Source: Chitinophagaceae bacterium (GTDB lineage Bacteria; Bacteroidota; Bacteroidia; Chitinophagales; Chitinophagaceae). From it: DNA of 64,000 bases. The position numbers and the translations under genes were made by a program. The stretch is from the NCBI GenBank assembly GCA_016713965.1, contig JADJOC010000009.1, forward strand, positions 1,302,001 through 1,366,000. Reading direction: 5' to 3'. The notes beneath the pieces were generated by a model. That model was not told the DNA's origin. It saw only the letters and a list, made by a program, of their open reading frames with translations, and did not search any database. Within the stretch, counting starts at the first letter, position 1; each line of letters begins with the position of its first letter. Of the stretch, positions 27,298 to 37,448 are shown piece after piece.

Positions 27298-28459
27298 ATG
27301 TCGAAAAGTATCATCCGCAGGTTCTCTAAATTTTTTTTTATCACTACCAATATTTTGGCGGCAATAATTTTTTTATTAGGATGTTATAGCAAATTTTTTG
27401 ACAACAAATATTGGTGGTTTATTGGTTTTTTTAACCTGGCATCATTTTACCTGTTACTGGTTTTGGGAGCTTACTTTTTATTCTGGCTTTTTGTAAAGCC
27501 CCGCTGGAGCTTAATTTCTTTGATTTGTGTATTATTAGCAATTACGCCTGTACGTAATATTATACCTTTTCGTTTCTCTTCAGGGTTTAGTATTAATAAA
27601 CCTCCTAATTCCTTACGGGTAATGAGTTGGAATGTAGCCCAGTTTGATATTCTTAATTTTAAAAAGAACCCTCAGGTAAAACAAAAAATGCTTGATTTAA
27701 TCAATGAATACAAGCCGGATATTGCATGCTTCCAGGAAATGGTATGTGGGGATAGTACTGTTGATTTAAACACACCTTATTACCAGAAGTATAGTTTTTA
27801 TCGTTTACAGGAATTTTCAGCCTTACTGAATTTTCCGGAGCATTTTTTATGCCTATAATGTAAAAGAAGATTTTATGCAGCATCAACATTTTGGCATTAT
27901 TATTTTTTCAAAATACCCTATTATAAAAAAGCGGATAATTAGTGGATACCCTAACAATTATAATTCAACTTTTCAATATGCCGATATAGTAAAAGGCACT
28001 GATACGTTCAGGGTTTTCAATGTACACCTCCAATCTTTAAGACTTTCACGAACTAATTTAAATTATATCAATAAGCCAAGTATTAATGGCGACGAAGATT
28101 TGGAAAAGTCAAAAAGCCTGATTAGCAAACTTAAAAATGGTTTTATAAAAAGACAGTTGCAGGCGGATAGGATAAGAAGCGAAATGGAGAAAAGCCCTTA
28201 CCCGAATATTGTTTGTGGCGATTTTAATGATGTGCCCAACAGTTATGCTTACAGTGCTATTGGCAAAGGAATGAAAAATGCTTTTGTAGAAAAAGGTAGC
28301 GGCATGGGCAGAACTTTTACCGGTATTTCACCCACCCTGCGTATTGATAATATTTTTGTGGATAAAAGATTTGATGTGGAACAATTTACAAGGATAAAAA
28401 GAAACCTTAGCGACCATTACCCCATTATTGCGGATGTCAAAAAAGTAAATAAAGAATAA
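27298..28459 (+). CDS. Membrane-anchored endonuclease/exonuclease/phosphatase family protein (one frame break)
   Basis: Three hydrophobic segments occupy residues 1-95. The EEP fold follows: RVMSWNVAQFD with the conserved Asn, DIACFQEM with the metal-binding Glu, VCGDFNDVPNSYAY, and the C-terminal LSDHYPIIADV with the catalytic Asp-His. This family hydrolyses phosphodiesters in nucleic acids, phosphoinositides or sphingomyelin; the substrate here is unknown, and the domain is likely periplasmic. The frame breaks near 27820-27848, after which AYNVKEDFMQHQHFGIIIFS continues. Reconstructed length is about 387 residues. Confidence 0.85.
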
Positions 28460-28524
28460 AATATTAATTGCAGAATCACTATAAACTGATAAAAAATTAA
28501 AGTAATTTTATACAAAACTATAGT

Positions 28525-28695
28525 ATGGATACATTAATAATTAATAATAAAAAATATGTAGTATTAGAAGCCAGGTCTTTTGAAAAACTTCAAGCAAAAG
28601 CAGCGCAAAAAACTTCGCCAATTAAAAAACTATCTTTAAAATCTGGAAAAAAATATGCTTATAAATTAATAGATAAATGGTCAAAAGAAAAGTAG
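28525..28695 (+). CDS. Putative antitoxin of a type II toxin-antitoxin pair
   Basis: A 56-residue protein (MDTLIINNKKYVVLEAR start), Lys-rich, with a short beta-strand start like PHD/RelB-type antitoxins. The C-terminal half (KKLSLKSGKKYAYKLIDKW) is basic and helical. No domain is recognised with certainty. The assignment rests on its overlap of 19 bases with the RelE/ParE-like toxin gene downstream, a common order and overlap in such modules. A -7-like TAATTTTA lies about 20 bases upstream. Confidence 0.6.
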   Translation: MDTLIINNKKYVVLEARSFEKLQAKAAQKTSPIKKLSLKSGKKYAYKLIDKWSKEK

Positions 28696-28976
28696 CTGTT
28701 TTACAAACAGTAGCTATGGCCGTAGCAGAAATAGCTTATTTTATAGAAAGCAAAGGATTACCGGCAACTGCAAAAAAATTCGTTGATGAAGCTTTTATCT
28801 TTTTTGAATCCCTTGCAGATACAAAAGTGGAATACCGTTTTTGTACTTACAAAAGGTGGAAAGCGTTAAAATACAAGTGCGCTGTTTACAAGAAAAAATA
28901 TGTAATTGCTTTTATAAGCCACGATACAGAAATAATAATTTGCGATTTTGTATCGTCTAAATTATTAAAAGAATAA
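28677..28976 (+). CDS. RelE/ParE-like toxin
   Basis: A 99-residue protein with the ParE/RelE pattern: two N-terminal helices (AVLQTVAMAVAEIAYFIESKGLPATAKKFVDEAFIF region), then strands YRFCTYKRW, KYKCAVYKKKYVIAFISHD and TEIIICDFVSSKLL. It would poison gyrase or cleave mRNA; which one cannot be told. The start ATG 28677 lies within the antitoxin gene. Intact frame. Confidence 0.7.
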   Translation: MVKRKVAVLQTVAMAVAEIAYFIESKGLPATAKKFVDEAFIFFESLADTKVEYRFCTYKRWKALKYKCAVYKKKYVIAFISHDTEIIICDFVSSKLLKE

Positions 28977-29210
28977 AATATTTTATATCTTCATATTCGA
29001 ATGAATCAAACATCTCCATATTATTTCTCCTTTAATTATTGCTGTTGCGGCATAGCTTAATACCTTTACAAAAAAATGGTTTCATTTTGTTCCCCAATGC
29101 TGTATATGTACAAGTTAGATTTTTTTACTAAAAAGAAATAATAACAGAACAATGGTTCATCCGCCTCATGCGGGCCATGAAAAATAAATGTTTATTCTAA
29201 AAAAATAATA

Positions 29211-30717
29211 ATGTCTTTAAAAATTTATAACTCATTCAGCCGTACCAAAGAAGTATTTGAGCCTATTAACTCTCCATACGTAGGTATGTATGTGTGTGGC
29301 CCTACGGTTAGTGGCGAAAGCCATTTGGGGCATGCCAGGCCGTATATAACTTTTGATTTTATTTACCGGTATCTTACTTACAAAGGATATAAAGTAAGAT
29401 ATGTAAGAAATATAACGGATGCCGGGCACTTTGAAGAAGAAGGAAGGGCTGCCGAGGACAAAGTAAGTAAAAAAGCAATTTTAGAAAAACTGGAACCTAT
29501 GGAGCTGGTACAAAAATATACCAACCTGTTTCATTGGGGCATGCAGCAATTTAATTGCATAGAACCTAATATAGAACCTACCGCAACCGGCCATATTGTA
29601 GAGCAGATAAGCATGATAGAAAAAATTATCAATGAAGGATATGCCTATGTAGTAAACGGTTCGGTATATTTTGATGTAAAAAAATACGCTGAAAATTATG
29701 ATTATGGCAAATTAAGTGGCCGGGTGCTGGATGATTTGTTGGAAAATACCCGGGAGCTGGACGGCCAGGAAGAAAAGAAAGACAGGGTAGATTTTGCCCT
29801 TTGGAAAAATGCCGCACCGGAACATATTATGAGGTGGAAAAGCCCTTGGGGAGAAGGATTTCCGGGATGGCACATTGAGTGCTCAGCCATGGCTACCAAA
29901 TATTTAGGCGCTGAGTTTGATATTCACGGCGGTGGTATGGACCTGCATTTCCACACCACGAAAGCGAAATAGCACAAAGCACCATTTGCAACCATCAGGC
30001 ACCTGTAAAATACTGGGTGCACAATAATATGATTACCATCAATGGTAAAAAAATGGGCAAAAGCTACAATAATGTGATTAAGCTTACAGAGTTGTTTAGT
30101 GGTAATCACCCATTGCTTACGCAGCCTTTTCATCCTATGACGGTAAGGTTTTTTATTTTGCAAAGCCAGTACCGCAGTACGCTTGACTTTAGCAGCACAG
30201 CACTGGAGGGTAGTGAAAAAGCTTTTAAAAGATTGTGGGAAGCATATGAAGTGTTGAAGAAATTAACGACCGACGACCGACGACCGACGACCGATCAACA
30301 ACCAGCAATCAACGAAGAAGGAATCAATGAAATGATTAAAAAGCTGCTTGCTGAAATGGATGAGTTTATGGATGATGACTTTAATACAGCTAAAGTGTTG
30401 GCCAATATGTTTGAACTGGTGCCCATCATAAATTCTATAAAGGACGGGTTGATAAGCTTAAATGATATCGATGTGGATGTATTGACCCTGTTACAAAAAC
30501 AATTCAAATCTTATATAGAAGATATTTTTGGATTAAAAGATATAAATGCAAATGATAGTGCTGCCTTAAATGGTGTATTGCAATTGCTGGTAGAAATGCG
30601 TAAAGAAGCAAAAAGTAAAAAGATTATGCTACTTCTGATAAGATACGGAACCAGCTGGGCGAATTGGGAATTGTATTAAAAGATGAGAAAGACGGCACCA
30701 CTAGCTGGAGCCTGTAA
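29211..30717 (+). CDS. cysS: Cysteinyl-tRNA synthetase (two frame breaks)
   Basis: Charges tRNA-Cys; essential. Start ATG 29211. The zinc Cys is in YVCGPTVSG, the HIGH-type motif is HLGHARPY and the KMSKS-type motif is KKMGKSYNN. GWHIECSAMA holds zinc ligands. One base is lost near 29954 (expected FPHHESEIAQSTICNHQ) and one near 30630 (expected KDYATSDKIRNQLGELG). The true stop is 30715-30717. Reconstructed length is about 502 residues. A 28-base tandem repeat of a 7-bp unit sits in the linker before the anticodon-binding domain, encoding TTDDRRPTTD. Confidence 0.92.
30266..30293 (+). repeat. Heptanucleotide tandem repeat inside cysS, 4 copies
   Basis: ACGACCG is repeated four times without error. 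The unit is not a multiple of three, so copy-number change would shift the cysS frame. Confidence 0.9.
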
Positions 30718-30737
30718 GATAATTATTAATAAAATTA

Positions 30738-31781
30738 ATGGCATTTGATATTATGGAAAATCAGCGTACAGAAATTAGTAGCTTGGGGGAATTTGGTTTA
30801 ATAGACCATCTTACAAAAAATAATGAAACCAGGAATGTTTCTACTGTATTAAGCGTAGGAGATGATGCAGCCGTAATAGATCATTTTGGCCGTCAGACCG
30901 TAATAACTACAGACTTACTGGTAGAGGGCATACATTTTGACTTAATGTATACTCCTTTAAAACACCTTGGATATAAAAGTGTAGTAGTAAATATAAGTGA
31001 CATCTATGCTATGAATGCAACTCCTACACAAATAGTAGTAAGCATAGCTATTAGCAGCCGCTTTAGTGTAGAGGCACTTAATGAATTTTATGAAGGGATA
31101 TATGCTGCATGTGAAAAATATGGAATTGATTTGGTAGGAGGCGATACCACTTCATCCAACAAAGGTTTTGTAATAAGCATTACAGCCATGGGAGAAGTAG
31201 TACCTAATAATTATGTAAAAAGAAGCGGGGCACAAAAAAATGACCTAGTATGCGTAAGTGGTGAGCTGGGAGGCGCTTTTTTAGGATTAACAATTTTAGA
31301 AAGAGAGAAGAAAATATTTGAACAAACCGGTGCCCAGCCTGACCTGGAAGGACAGGCTTATATTGTAGGCCGGTTATTAAAGCCCGAAGCCCGGAAAGAT
31401 ATAATTGAATTTTTTGCAGAGCAGGAAATTTTGCCAACCAGTATGATGGACATCAGCGACGGGTTAAGTAGCGAAATGCTGCACATTTGCAAACAAAGCA
31501 ATGTTGGCTGTTTATTATACGAAGATAAATTGCCCGTTAATGAAGAAGCGAAGCAATTTGCTTATAAGCTGGAGTTTGACCCTACCGCCTGTGCATTAAG
31601 TGGGGGTGAAGATTATGAGTTGTTATTCACCATTTCGCAGCCAGATTATGAAAAGATCGGACAAAATTCAGCCATTACCATCATTGGTTATATTACCGAG
31701 CCAGGTGAAGGAAAAAATATTATTACCAGGGGCGGCAGTAAATATGAGTTGGTGGCACAGGGGTGGAATCATATAAAATAA
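30738..31781 (+). CDS. thiL: Thiamine-monophosphate kinase
   Basis: Phosphorylates thiamine monophosphate to the diphosphate coenzyme. PurM/AIR-synthase fold motifs are clear: SVGDDAAVI, the metal/ATP loop TTDLLVEGIHFDL, NISDIYAMNATP, LVGGDTTSS and MMDISDGLSSE, with SGGEDYELLFT at the C-terminus. Length (347 residues) is normal and the frame is intact. It follows cysS by 20 bases. ATG 30738 (MAFDIMENQR) is used; ATG 30753 (MENQR) is an alternative. Confidence 0.93.
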   Translation: MAFDIMENQRTEISSLGEFGLIDHLTKNNETRNVSTVLSVGDDAAVIDHFGRQTVITTDLLVEGIHFDLMYTPLKHLGYKSVVVNISDIYAMNATPTQIVVSIAISSRFSVEALNEFYEGIYAACEKYGIDLVGGDTTSSNKGFVISITAMGEVVPNNYVKRSGAQKNDLVCVSGELGGAFLGLTILEREKKIFEQTGAQPDLEGQAYIVGRLLKPEARKDIIEFFAEQEILPTSMMDISDGLSSEMLHICKQSNVGCLLYEDKLPVNEEAKQFAYKLEFDPTACALSGGEDYELLFTISQPDYEKIGQNSAITIIGYITEPGEGKNIITRGGSKYELVAQGWNHIK

Positions 31782-31827
31782 ATTATACAACAAAATAATT
31801 GTCCTTCTTTTTTTAATAAATTTATAA

Positions 31828-33320
31828 ATGGTAAGCAAAGGTGTATTTTTTTTAATATTGGCAAGTTGTTTAGTAAGTTGCAGTGTTGCCAATAAAAATT
31901 ATAACCCGGCAAAAAAATATCCACGCCGTCAGCTGCAGGAAGATTATACCTTACTGCAAAACATTTTAGAAAAGAAACACCCCTCTTTATATTGGTATAC
32001 CCCAAAGGATAGCATGGATGGATATTTTAAAAAATATTATGCAGCTATTGAAGACAGCATGACAGAACTGCAATATGGTTGGAAAATATTAGCTCCGCTT
32101 ACTGCCAAAATACATTGCGGCCATACTAGTTTTATGATGAGCAAAGCTTATAATAAATGGGTAACTAATAAAAGATACCCTTCTTTCCCTTTGCATTTAA
32201 AAATATGGAATGATACCATGGTAGTAGCTGCTAACCTGGATAAAAAAGATACTTTATTAAAAAGGGCACCATCATTAAATCAATTAATAACCTTTTGGCT
32301 AAAGATATAATAGCAAAAACTTTTGATTATTTGCCAATGGATGGATATGCGGATAATATTAATTATATAAGGCTTAGCGGAAACTTTCCCTATTACCAAC
32401 GAAATATAATTGGCCTTGCCAAGAATTATAACCTTGTATATGTTGATAGTTTTGGGGTGCAAAAAGAAATTACCGTTCCCCTTTACACTCCTACTGCAAA
32501 AGATACCAGTAAAAAATCAACGCTGGCCGTTATCATAAAAAAAAGTAAAAGACAGAAGAAAAAAGAGCGGTTACTTAGTTTGAGATCGATGGTTATTGAT
32601 ACAACCTGTAATACGGCTATCATTACGCTTAATACATTTAGTGGCGGAAAATTGCGCAGCTTTTTCAGGCAAAGCTTTAAAAAAATAAGGAAACAACAGA
32701 TAAAAAATGTAGTGCTGGATCTTAGAAGTAACGGGGGCGGCAAGATAAATATGTCTACTTTGCTTACCAGATACATATCCCATAAAACATTTAAAGTGGC
32801 GGATACTTCTTATGCCGTTGCAAGATCATTATATCCTTATACCCGCTATATAAAAAACAAATTTTTAAATAATATAGCCATCTTTCTTTCCACGCATAAA
32901 AAGAAAGACGGTTTGTATCATTTCGGGCTTTGGGAAAGAAAAAAGTATAAGCCAAAAACCAATAATCATTTTAAGGATGATTTATACATACTAACTAACG
33001 GGCCTACTTTTTCGGCATCAGTTTTATTCTGCAATGTAGTAAAGGGGCAAAAAAATGTTACGGTTGTTGGCGAGGAAACGGGCGGCGGCTGGTATGGTAA
33101 TTCTGGTGTTATTATACCCGATATTACTTTGCCCAACACACATTTAAGAGTGCGGTTGCCTTTGTTCAGGTTAGTGCAATATAATCATGATGTTTCTAAA
33201 AAAGGCAAAGGTATTGTTCCTGATATTTATGTAGGCACTGATTACGAAGCATTAAAAAAGGGGGAAGACAAAAAAATTAAAGTGGTTATGGATTTGATAA
33301 AACAAAAGAGTGTTAAATAA
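31828..33320 (+). CDS. S41 family peptidase, lipoprotein (one frame break)
   Basis: A tail-specific-protease-like serine peptidase anchored in the envelope. The lipobox is LVSC at about residues 16-19. The N-terminal helical region (TLLQNILEKKHPSLYWYTP) is typical of Bacteroidota S41 proteins. The core has NVVLDLRSNGGGK, the serine motif LTNGPTFSASVLF and VGEETGGGWYGN. One G is missing in the GGG run near 32263-32266, where GTIINSINNLLAKDI is expected. Reconstructed length is about 497 residues. Substrate unknown. Confidence 0.87.
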
Positions 33321-33326
33321 ATAAAA

Positions 33327-33346
33327 ACCTGGCCATGCGGCCAGGT
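33327..33346. terminator. Intrinsic hairpin after the S41 gene
   Basis: ACCTGGCC (33327-33334) and GGCCAGGT (33339-33346) form a perfect 8-bp stem with loop ATGC. The stop codon is seven bases upstream. Confidence 0.65.
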
Positions 33347-33379
33347 CAGTTATGTTACCAGCATTTGTTTGCTAATCAA

Positions 33380-33650
33380 CTTCAGCGGCTGCCTGCCCCG
33401 TCCGAAGGCGGGCCGCACTCTTGTACATTGTGCATCACTGGACTTTTTTAAACCCATTTTTTTCAAATACATTCCAACAGCTATTTATCATACTGTATTG
33501 AAATTAAGAGTAAAAAATCATGTTGAGGCTACAGTAGTGCTACAGCTGAATAAAGCCGTAAGGCCGAAACGGGCTGTAATCCCCGCTTTCAGACGGGGCA
33601 GGCTTTCCTGCCTTTACTTTTTGTTACTTTTGCGTCAAGGCAAAAGTAAA
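33380..33650. repeat. Repeat-rich intergenic block
   Basis: CTTCAGCGGC (33380-33389) and CCGCACTCTT (33413-33422) recur as CTTCAGTGGC and CCGCACTCTT at 50676-50696, where a GC-rich insert of about 22 bases is lacking. Further on are GCCGTAAGGCCG and GGGCAGGCTTTCCTGCC hairpins and TTTTGCGTCAAGGCAAAA (stem-loop). An open frame across 33369-33764 is an accident of this block. No gene is supported between the S41 stop and 33708. Confidence 0.5.
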
Positions 33651-33708
33651 CTTAAACCAAACTTAAATAATAAAATTAATTATTTCATCCCATCAATAAC
33701 TATATCGC

Positions 33709-35063
33709 TTAAGGTTGCAAACCTTCCACTTCCAAAACAGCCGTATTCAACTCCTCATCAGTAAAAGAATGGTTAAATAATTTGCCATCAAAATAATCCT
33801 GGTAAGCCTGCATATCTACAAGGCCATGACCACATAAATTAAATAGTATTGTTTTTTGCACGCCTTCTTCCTTAGCCCTTTCGCTTCCCTGATTACCTGG
33901 GCTATCGCATGGTTGGCTTCCGGTGCAGGTACTATCCCCTCTGCTTTGGCAAATAATACACCAGCTTCAAAACATTCCAGCTGCTGCAATGCGCTGGCTT
34001 CGATTAAGCCATCTTTAAGCAGCTGGCTGCATAATACGCTGGCCCCGTGGTAGCGCAAGCCACCTGCATGCGTAGCAGCGGGCTTAAAATTGTGTCCTAA
34101 GGTATACATAGGTAGTAACGGCGTATATCCGGCGGTATCGCCAAAATCATACATAAATTTGCCCCTTGTTAGCTTGGGGCATGATGCAGGTTCTACAGCA
34201 ACGCATCTTACATTGCTATTACCTTCTAATTTATGTTTTAAAAATGGAAAGGCTAAGCCTGCAAAATTAGACCCTCCACCCAACGGCGCTATAATTACAT
34301 CCGGGAAGTCGCCGGCATATTCCAGCTGCTTTTCTGCTTCCCTCCCGATAATAGTTTGATGAAGGAGTACATGGTTTAGTACAGATCCTAATGCATATTT
34401 TGTATGCTCATCCTGGGCAGCTATTTCAATAGCTTCCGATATGGCAATACCAAGGCTGCCCGGCGAATCAGGATCTTGTGCCAAAATATTTCTGCCCGCC
34501 TGTGTGCGGTTACTGGGTGATGCATAAACCTGTGCACCAAATGTATTAATCAATATTTTCCTGTAAGGTTTCTGGTTATAACTTACCTTAACCATATATA
34601 CATCACACTCAATACCAAATTGGGCGCAGGCAAAGCTTAAAGCTGTACCCCACTGCCCGGCGCCGGTTTCTGTGATGATTTTTTTAACACCTTCCTGTTT
34701 ATTATAGTATGCCTGCGCCACTGCAGTATTAGGTTTGTGTGACCCACTGGGGCTGCCACCTTCGTATTTATAATAAATTTTTACAGGGGCATTTAATAAT
34801 TTTTCCAAACCCGTAGCCCTGTAAAGCGGCGAAGGCCTCCATATTTTATAAATTTCCTGCACCTGGTCGGGTATTTCAATATACCTTTCAGCAGATACTT
34901 CCTGTTTAATTAACTCCATGGGAAAAAGCGGGGATAAATCTTCAGGGCCAACTGGTTGTTTAGTCAAAGGGTTCAACGGCGGAAGCGGTTTGTTTGGCAT
35001 ATCGGCTACGATATTGTACCATTCACGAGGTATATCACTCTCGTTAAGAAAAATTTTCTTCAT
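33709..35063 (-). CDS. Tryptophan synthase beta-like protein, TrpB2 type (one frame break)
   Basis: A PLP enzyme that can make Trp from indole and Ser; TrpB2 forms usually act without TrpA, and no trpA is nearby. The PLP Lys is in GSHKPNTAVAQAY, followed by TETGAGQWGTALSFA and the phosphate loop GGGSNFAG. The N-terminus with VGPEDLSPLFPMELI is diagnostic of TrpB2. One base is missing near 33877-33884: the frame continues EGVQKTILFNLCGHGLVDMQ to a stop at 33709-33711, giving about 451 residues. Its upstream gap (35064-35279) holds only AT-rich sequence. Confidence 0.9.
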
Positions 35064-35279
35064 TAAGCTTAATTTTTTTACTTGTTAGTTTTGGCATTAA
35101 ATATTACTGGTTTAGAATTCAAGGAGAAATCTTCCAGGGTAAATATGCGGATTAAATAAGTTAAAAAAATAAACGTAAAAAATTGTTTATTATTTTACAG
35201 ATGTTACTATTTATGTATTTACATAAATAAATTTATTTTTTTTATTATAGGATGCTTTTGAAGTTATTTGCGGAAATAC

Positions 35280-36071
35280 CTATCTTATCAGGAAATCATC
35301 TGCATCTTTCCAAAAAGGAAATTTGGTTCTTGTCTCTGTTAGTCTTTCTTTTTTTAAAGTCATAGTAAAAATATCTTCTTCATCAGCCATATGATATAAT
35401 ATTTCTCCCAGGGGGTCAATAATTGATGTGTTGCCACTATGGTAAATACCATTTCCGTCTGTGCCTACCCTGTTTACACCAATTACATAGCATTGATTTT
35501 CTATTGCTCTTGCGCATAATAAAGTTTTCCAGGCATGGTTTCTTTTTTCCGGCCAGTTGGCTACATATATAAGAATATCAAATTCAGGTTCATTATTTTC
35601 ATTGTATGATTGCCTTGCCCATACCGGAAAGCGTAAGTCATAACAAATCTGCAAATTTATTTTCCACCCTTTAATAGAAGCAATCAGCCTTTTATTTCCA
35701 GCAGTATAATGCTGGTCTTCTTTGGCGTATGCAAATAAATGGCGTTTATCATAATATCCGTAATAGCCATTAGGCAACATCCAGATTAGCCGGTTGTAAT
35801 AATTTTCGTTTTCCTTAATAATGATGCTACCGGTAAGGGCTACCTTATTTTTATTACTTATTTCTTTCATCCATGCTATAGTTTCGCCTTCCATATTTTC
35901 CGCAAAAAGATGAGGCTGCATACTAAAGCCTGTGGTAAACATTTCGGGTAAAATAACTACTTCTGTTTTGTTTTTTAAGCTATTTATTTTTTTTTCTAGT
36001 AAAGATAAATTGGCAGCCTTATCCTCCCACTTCAAATCAGTTTGTATAGTTGTAATAATTAATGTTTGCAT
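35280..36071 (-). CDS. Carbon-nitrogen hydrolase, omega-amidase (YafV/Nit2-like)
   Basis: A nitrilase-superfamily amidase, probably clearing alpha-ketoglutaramate or ketosuccinamate. The triad is visible: Glu in VILPEMFTTGFS, Lys in YYDKRHLFAY and Cys in LQICYDLRFPVWAR. The start is ATG 36071 (MQTLIITTIQTDL), where the family begins; an earlier ATG at 36089 is possible. 263 residues, intact frame. It is transcribed divergently from the ATP-grasp genes. Confidence 0.9.
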   Translation of the reverse strand: MQTLIITTIQTDLKWEDKAANLSLLEKKINSLKNKTEVVILPEMFTTGFSMQPHLFAENMEGETIAWMKEISNKNKVALTGSIIIKENENYYNRLIWMLPNGYYGYYDKRHLFAYAKEDQHYTAGNKRLIASIKGWKINLQICYDLRFPVWARQSYNENNEPEFDILIYVANWPEKRNHAWKTLLCARAIENQCYVIGVNRVGTDGNGIYHSGNTSIIDPLGEILYHMADEEDIFTMTLKKERLTETRTKFPFWKDADDFLIR

Positions 36072-36278
36072 GAAAATATTTGTACTCAATTTAATAAATA
36101 CTGTTATCGTTATAAAATAGGTTTTTATTTGGATGTTATTGCTTAGTGACTAAAAAGGAATTAATGCACCTAATATCCACATTATTTTTTTATATTTTTA
36201 ATAATACTATTCTACATTTTTAAAAAGTAATATATTTATATCGGTGTCTCAAATATTTTTATCGCATCATATTAAGCC

Positions 36279-37419
36279 ATGTATAAAGAACCCTTTTTAT
36301 TATCTGAATTATCAAAAGCACCTTTAAAAGTATGGGTTTTAGCTCCACAATTGATCACACAGGATGATAATATTGATTATTATTACGACTTTTCGCAAAG
36401 CATACCTGAGTATGAAAAAATTTTTTCTGAGTTGGAAATAGCCTGGCAGTGGCAACCTGTTACTTTGCAAACTTATGTTGGGGTTATTAAAAATATTGTA
36501 CAGGAGAAATCAATGGGAATATATTTTCCTGTTGTATTAAATTTATGCGATGGGGATGAAATTAATGGCACACCCGGGGTATCAGTAATAAAATTATTAA
36601 AGAAAAAAACCTGGTATATACTGGTGCAAATGATTATTTTTATAATATTACCACTTCCAAAATTCCTATGAAAAAGGCATTTAACCGGGCTAAAGTAGCT
36701 ACGCCTTTGTGGGAATCCATACTTTCCAGGGATCAAGATCTTACAGGGATTTTTAACCGGTTAGGTACTCCTGTTATAATAAAACCTTGCGTATCCGGCG
36801 GGAGCATGGGTATTGGGATAAAAAATGTAGTAAAAAACGAAAAGGAATTAAAAGTGCAGGTAGAAAAAATGTTTGATGGCTACCGTGGTTGGAACTTATC
36901 CGCAGATGGGGTGATAGCAGAATCTTTTATAGCAGGACGGGAGTTTACAGTTTTTATAACAGGATCTTATTTTAATAAGGATGAAGCAGTCATATACATG
37001 CCGGTAGAAAGGGTTTTTCATAAAAGTTTACCTGTAAATGAACGTTTTTTATCTTTTGACAGGTTATGGGAAATTTATGAAGATGAAACTGCCATGCCCA
37101 ACGAGGAAAATTTTTATGACTACGCTTTGCCGGAGCAATCTATTATCGGTTACATAAAAAAATTAGTTGGGATGCATATGTAGCTACTAAAGGAATAGGC
37201 TACGCAAGGGTGGATATAAGAATGGATAATAAAGGACAATTATACGTTCTGGAAGTAAATGCACAATGCGGATTAAGTGAAGATGAAAATTATACCTCAA
37301 TCGGTGCTATTTTACAATTAAGTAATGTCACTTTTGCTGAGGTTATCACCAGGATTATTAGTGATGCTTTTTTAAAGCTAAAAAAGAAACCCCATGTACT
37401 TGTAAAAAGTAATATATAA
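36279..37419 (+). CDS. ATP-grasp ligase, D-Ala-D-Ala ligase-like (two frame breaks)
   Basis: A carboxylate-amine ligase of the ATP-grasp fold with about 380 residues after correction. The ATP lid and binding strand read GTPVIIKPCVSGGSMGIG, the large loop VIAESFIAGREFTVFI, and the Mg-binding end ARVDIRMDNKGQLYVLEVNA. One A is missing in the A7 run near 36603-36609 (expected KKKNLVYTGANDYFY) and one in the A7 run near 37156-37162 (expected YIKKISWDAYVATKG). It lies 29 bases before an ATP-grasp/SET fusion, forming an operon. The product is unlikely to be cell-wall D-Ala-D-Ala; amino-acid or peptide ligation is inferred. Confidence 0.82.
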
Positions 37420-37448
37420 CTTGTCAGTTATAGTAATAAAAAATATAA

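Noticed and set aside
33369..33764. A 131-codon open frame downstream of the S41 gene
   Set aside because: It runs through repeats and overlaps the true C-terminus of the TrpB2 gene on the other strand.
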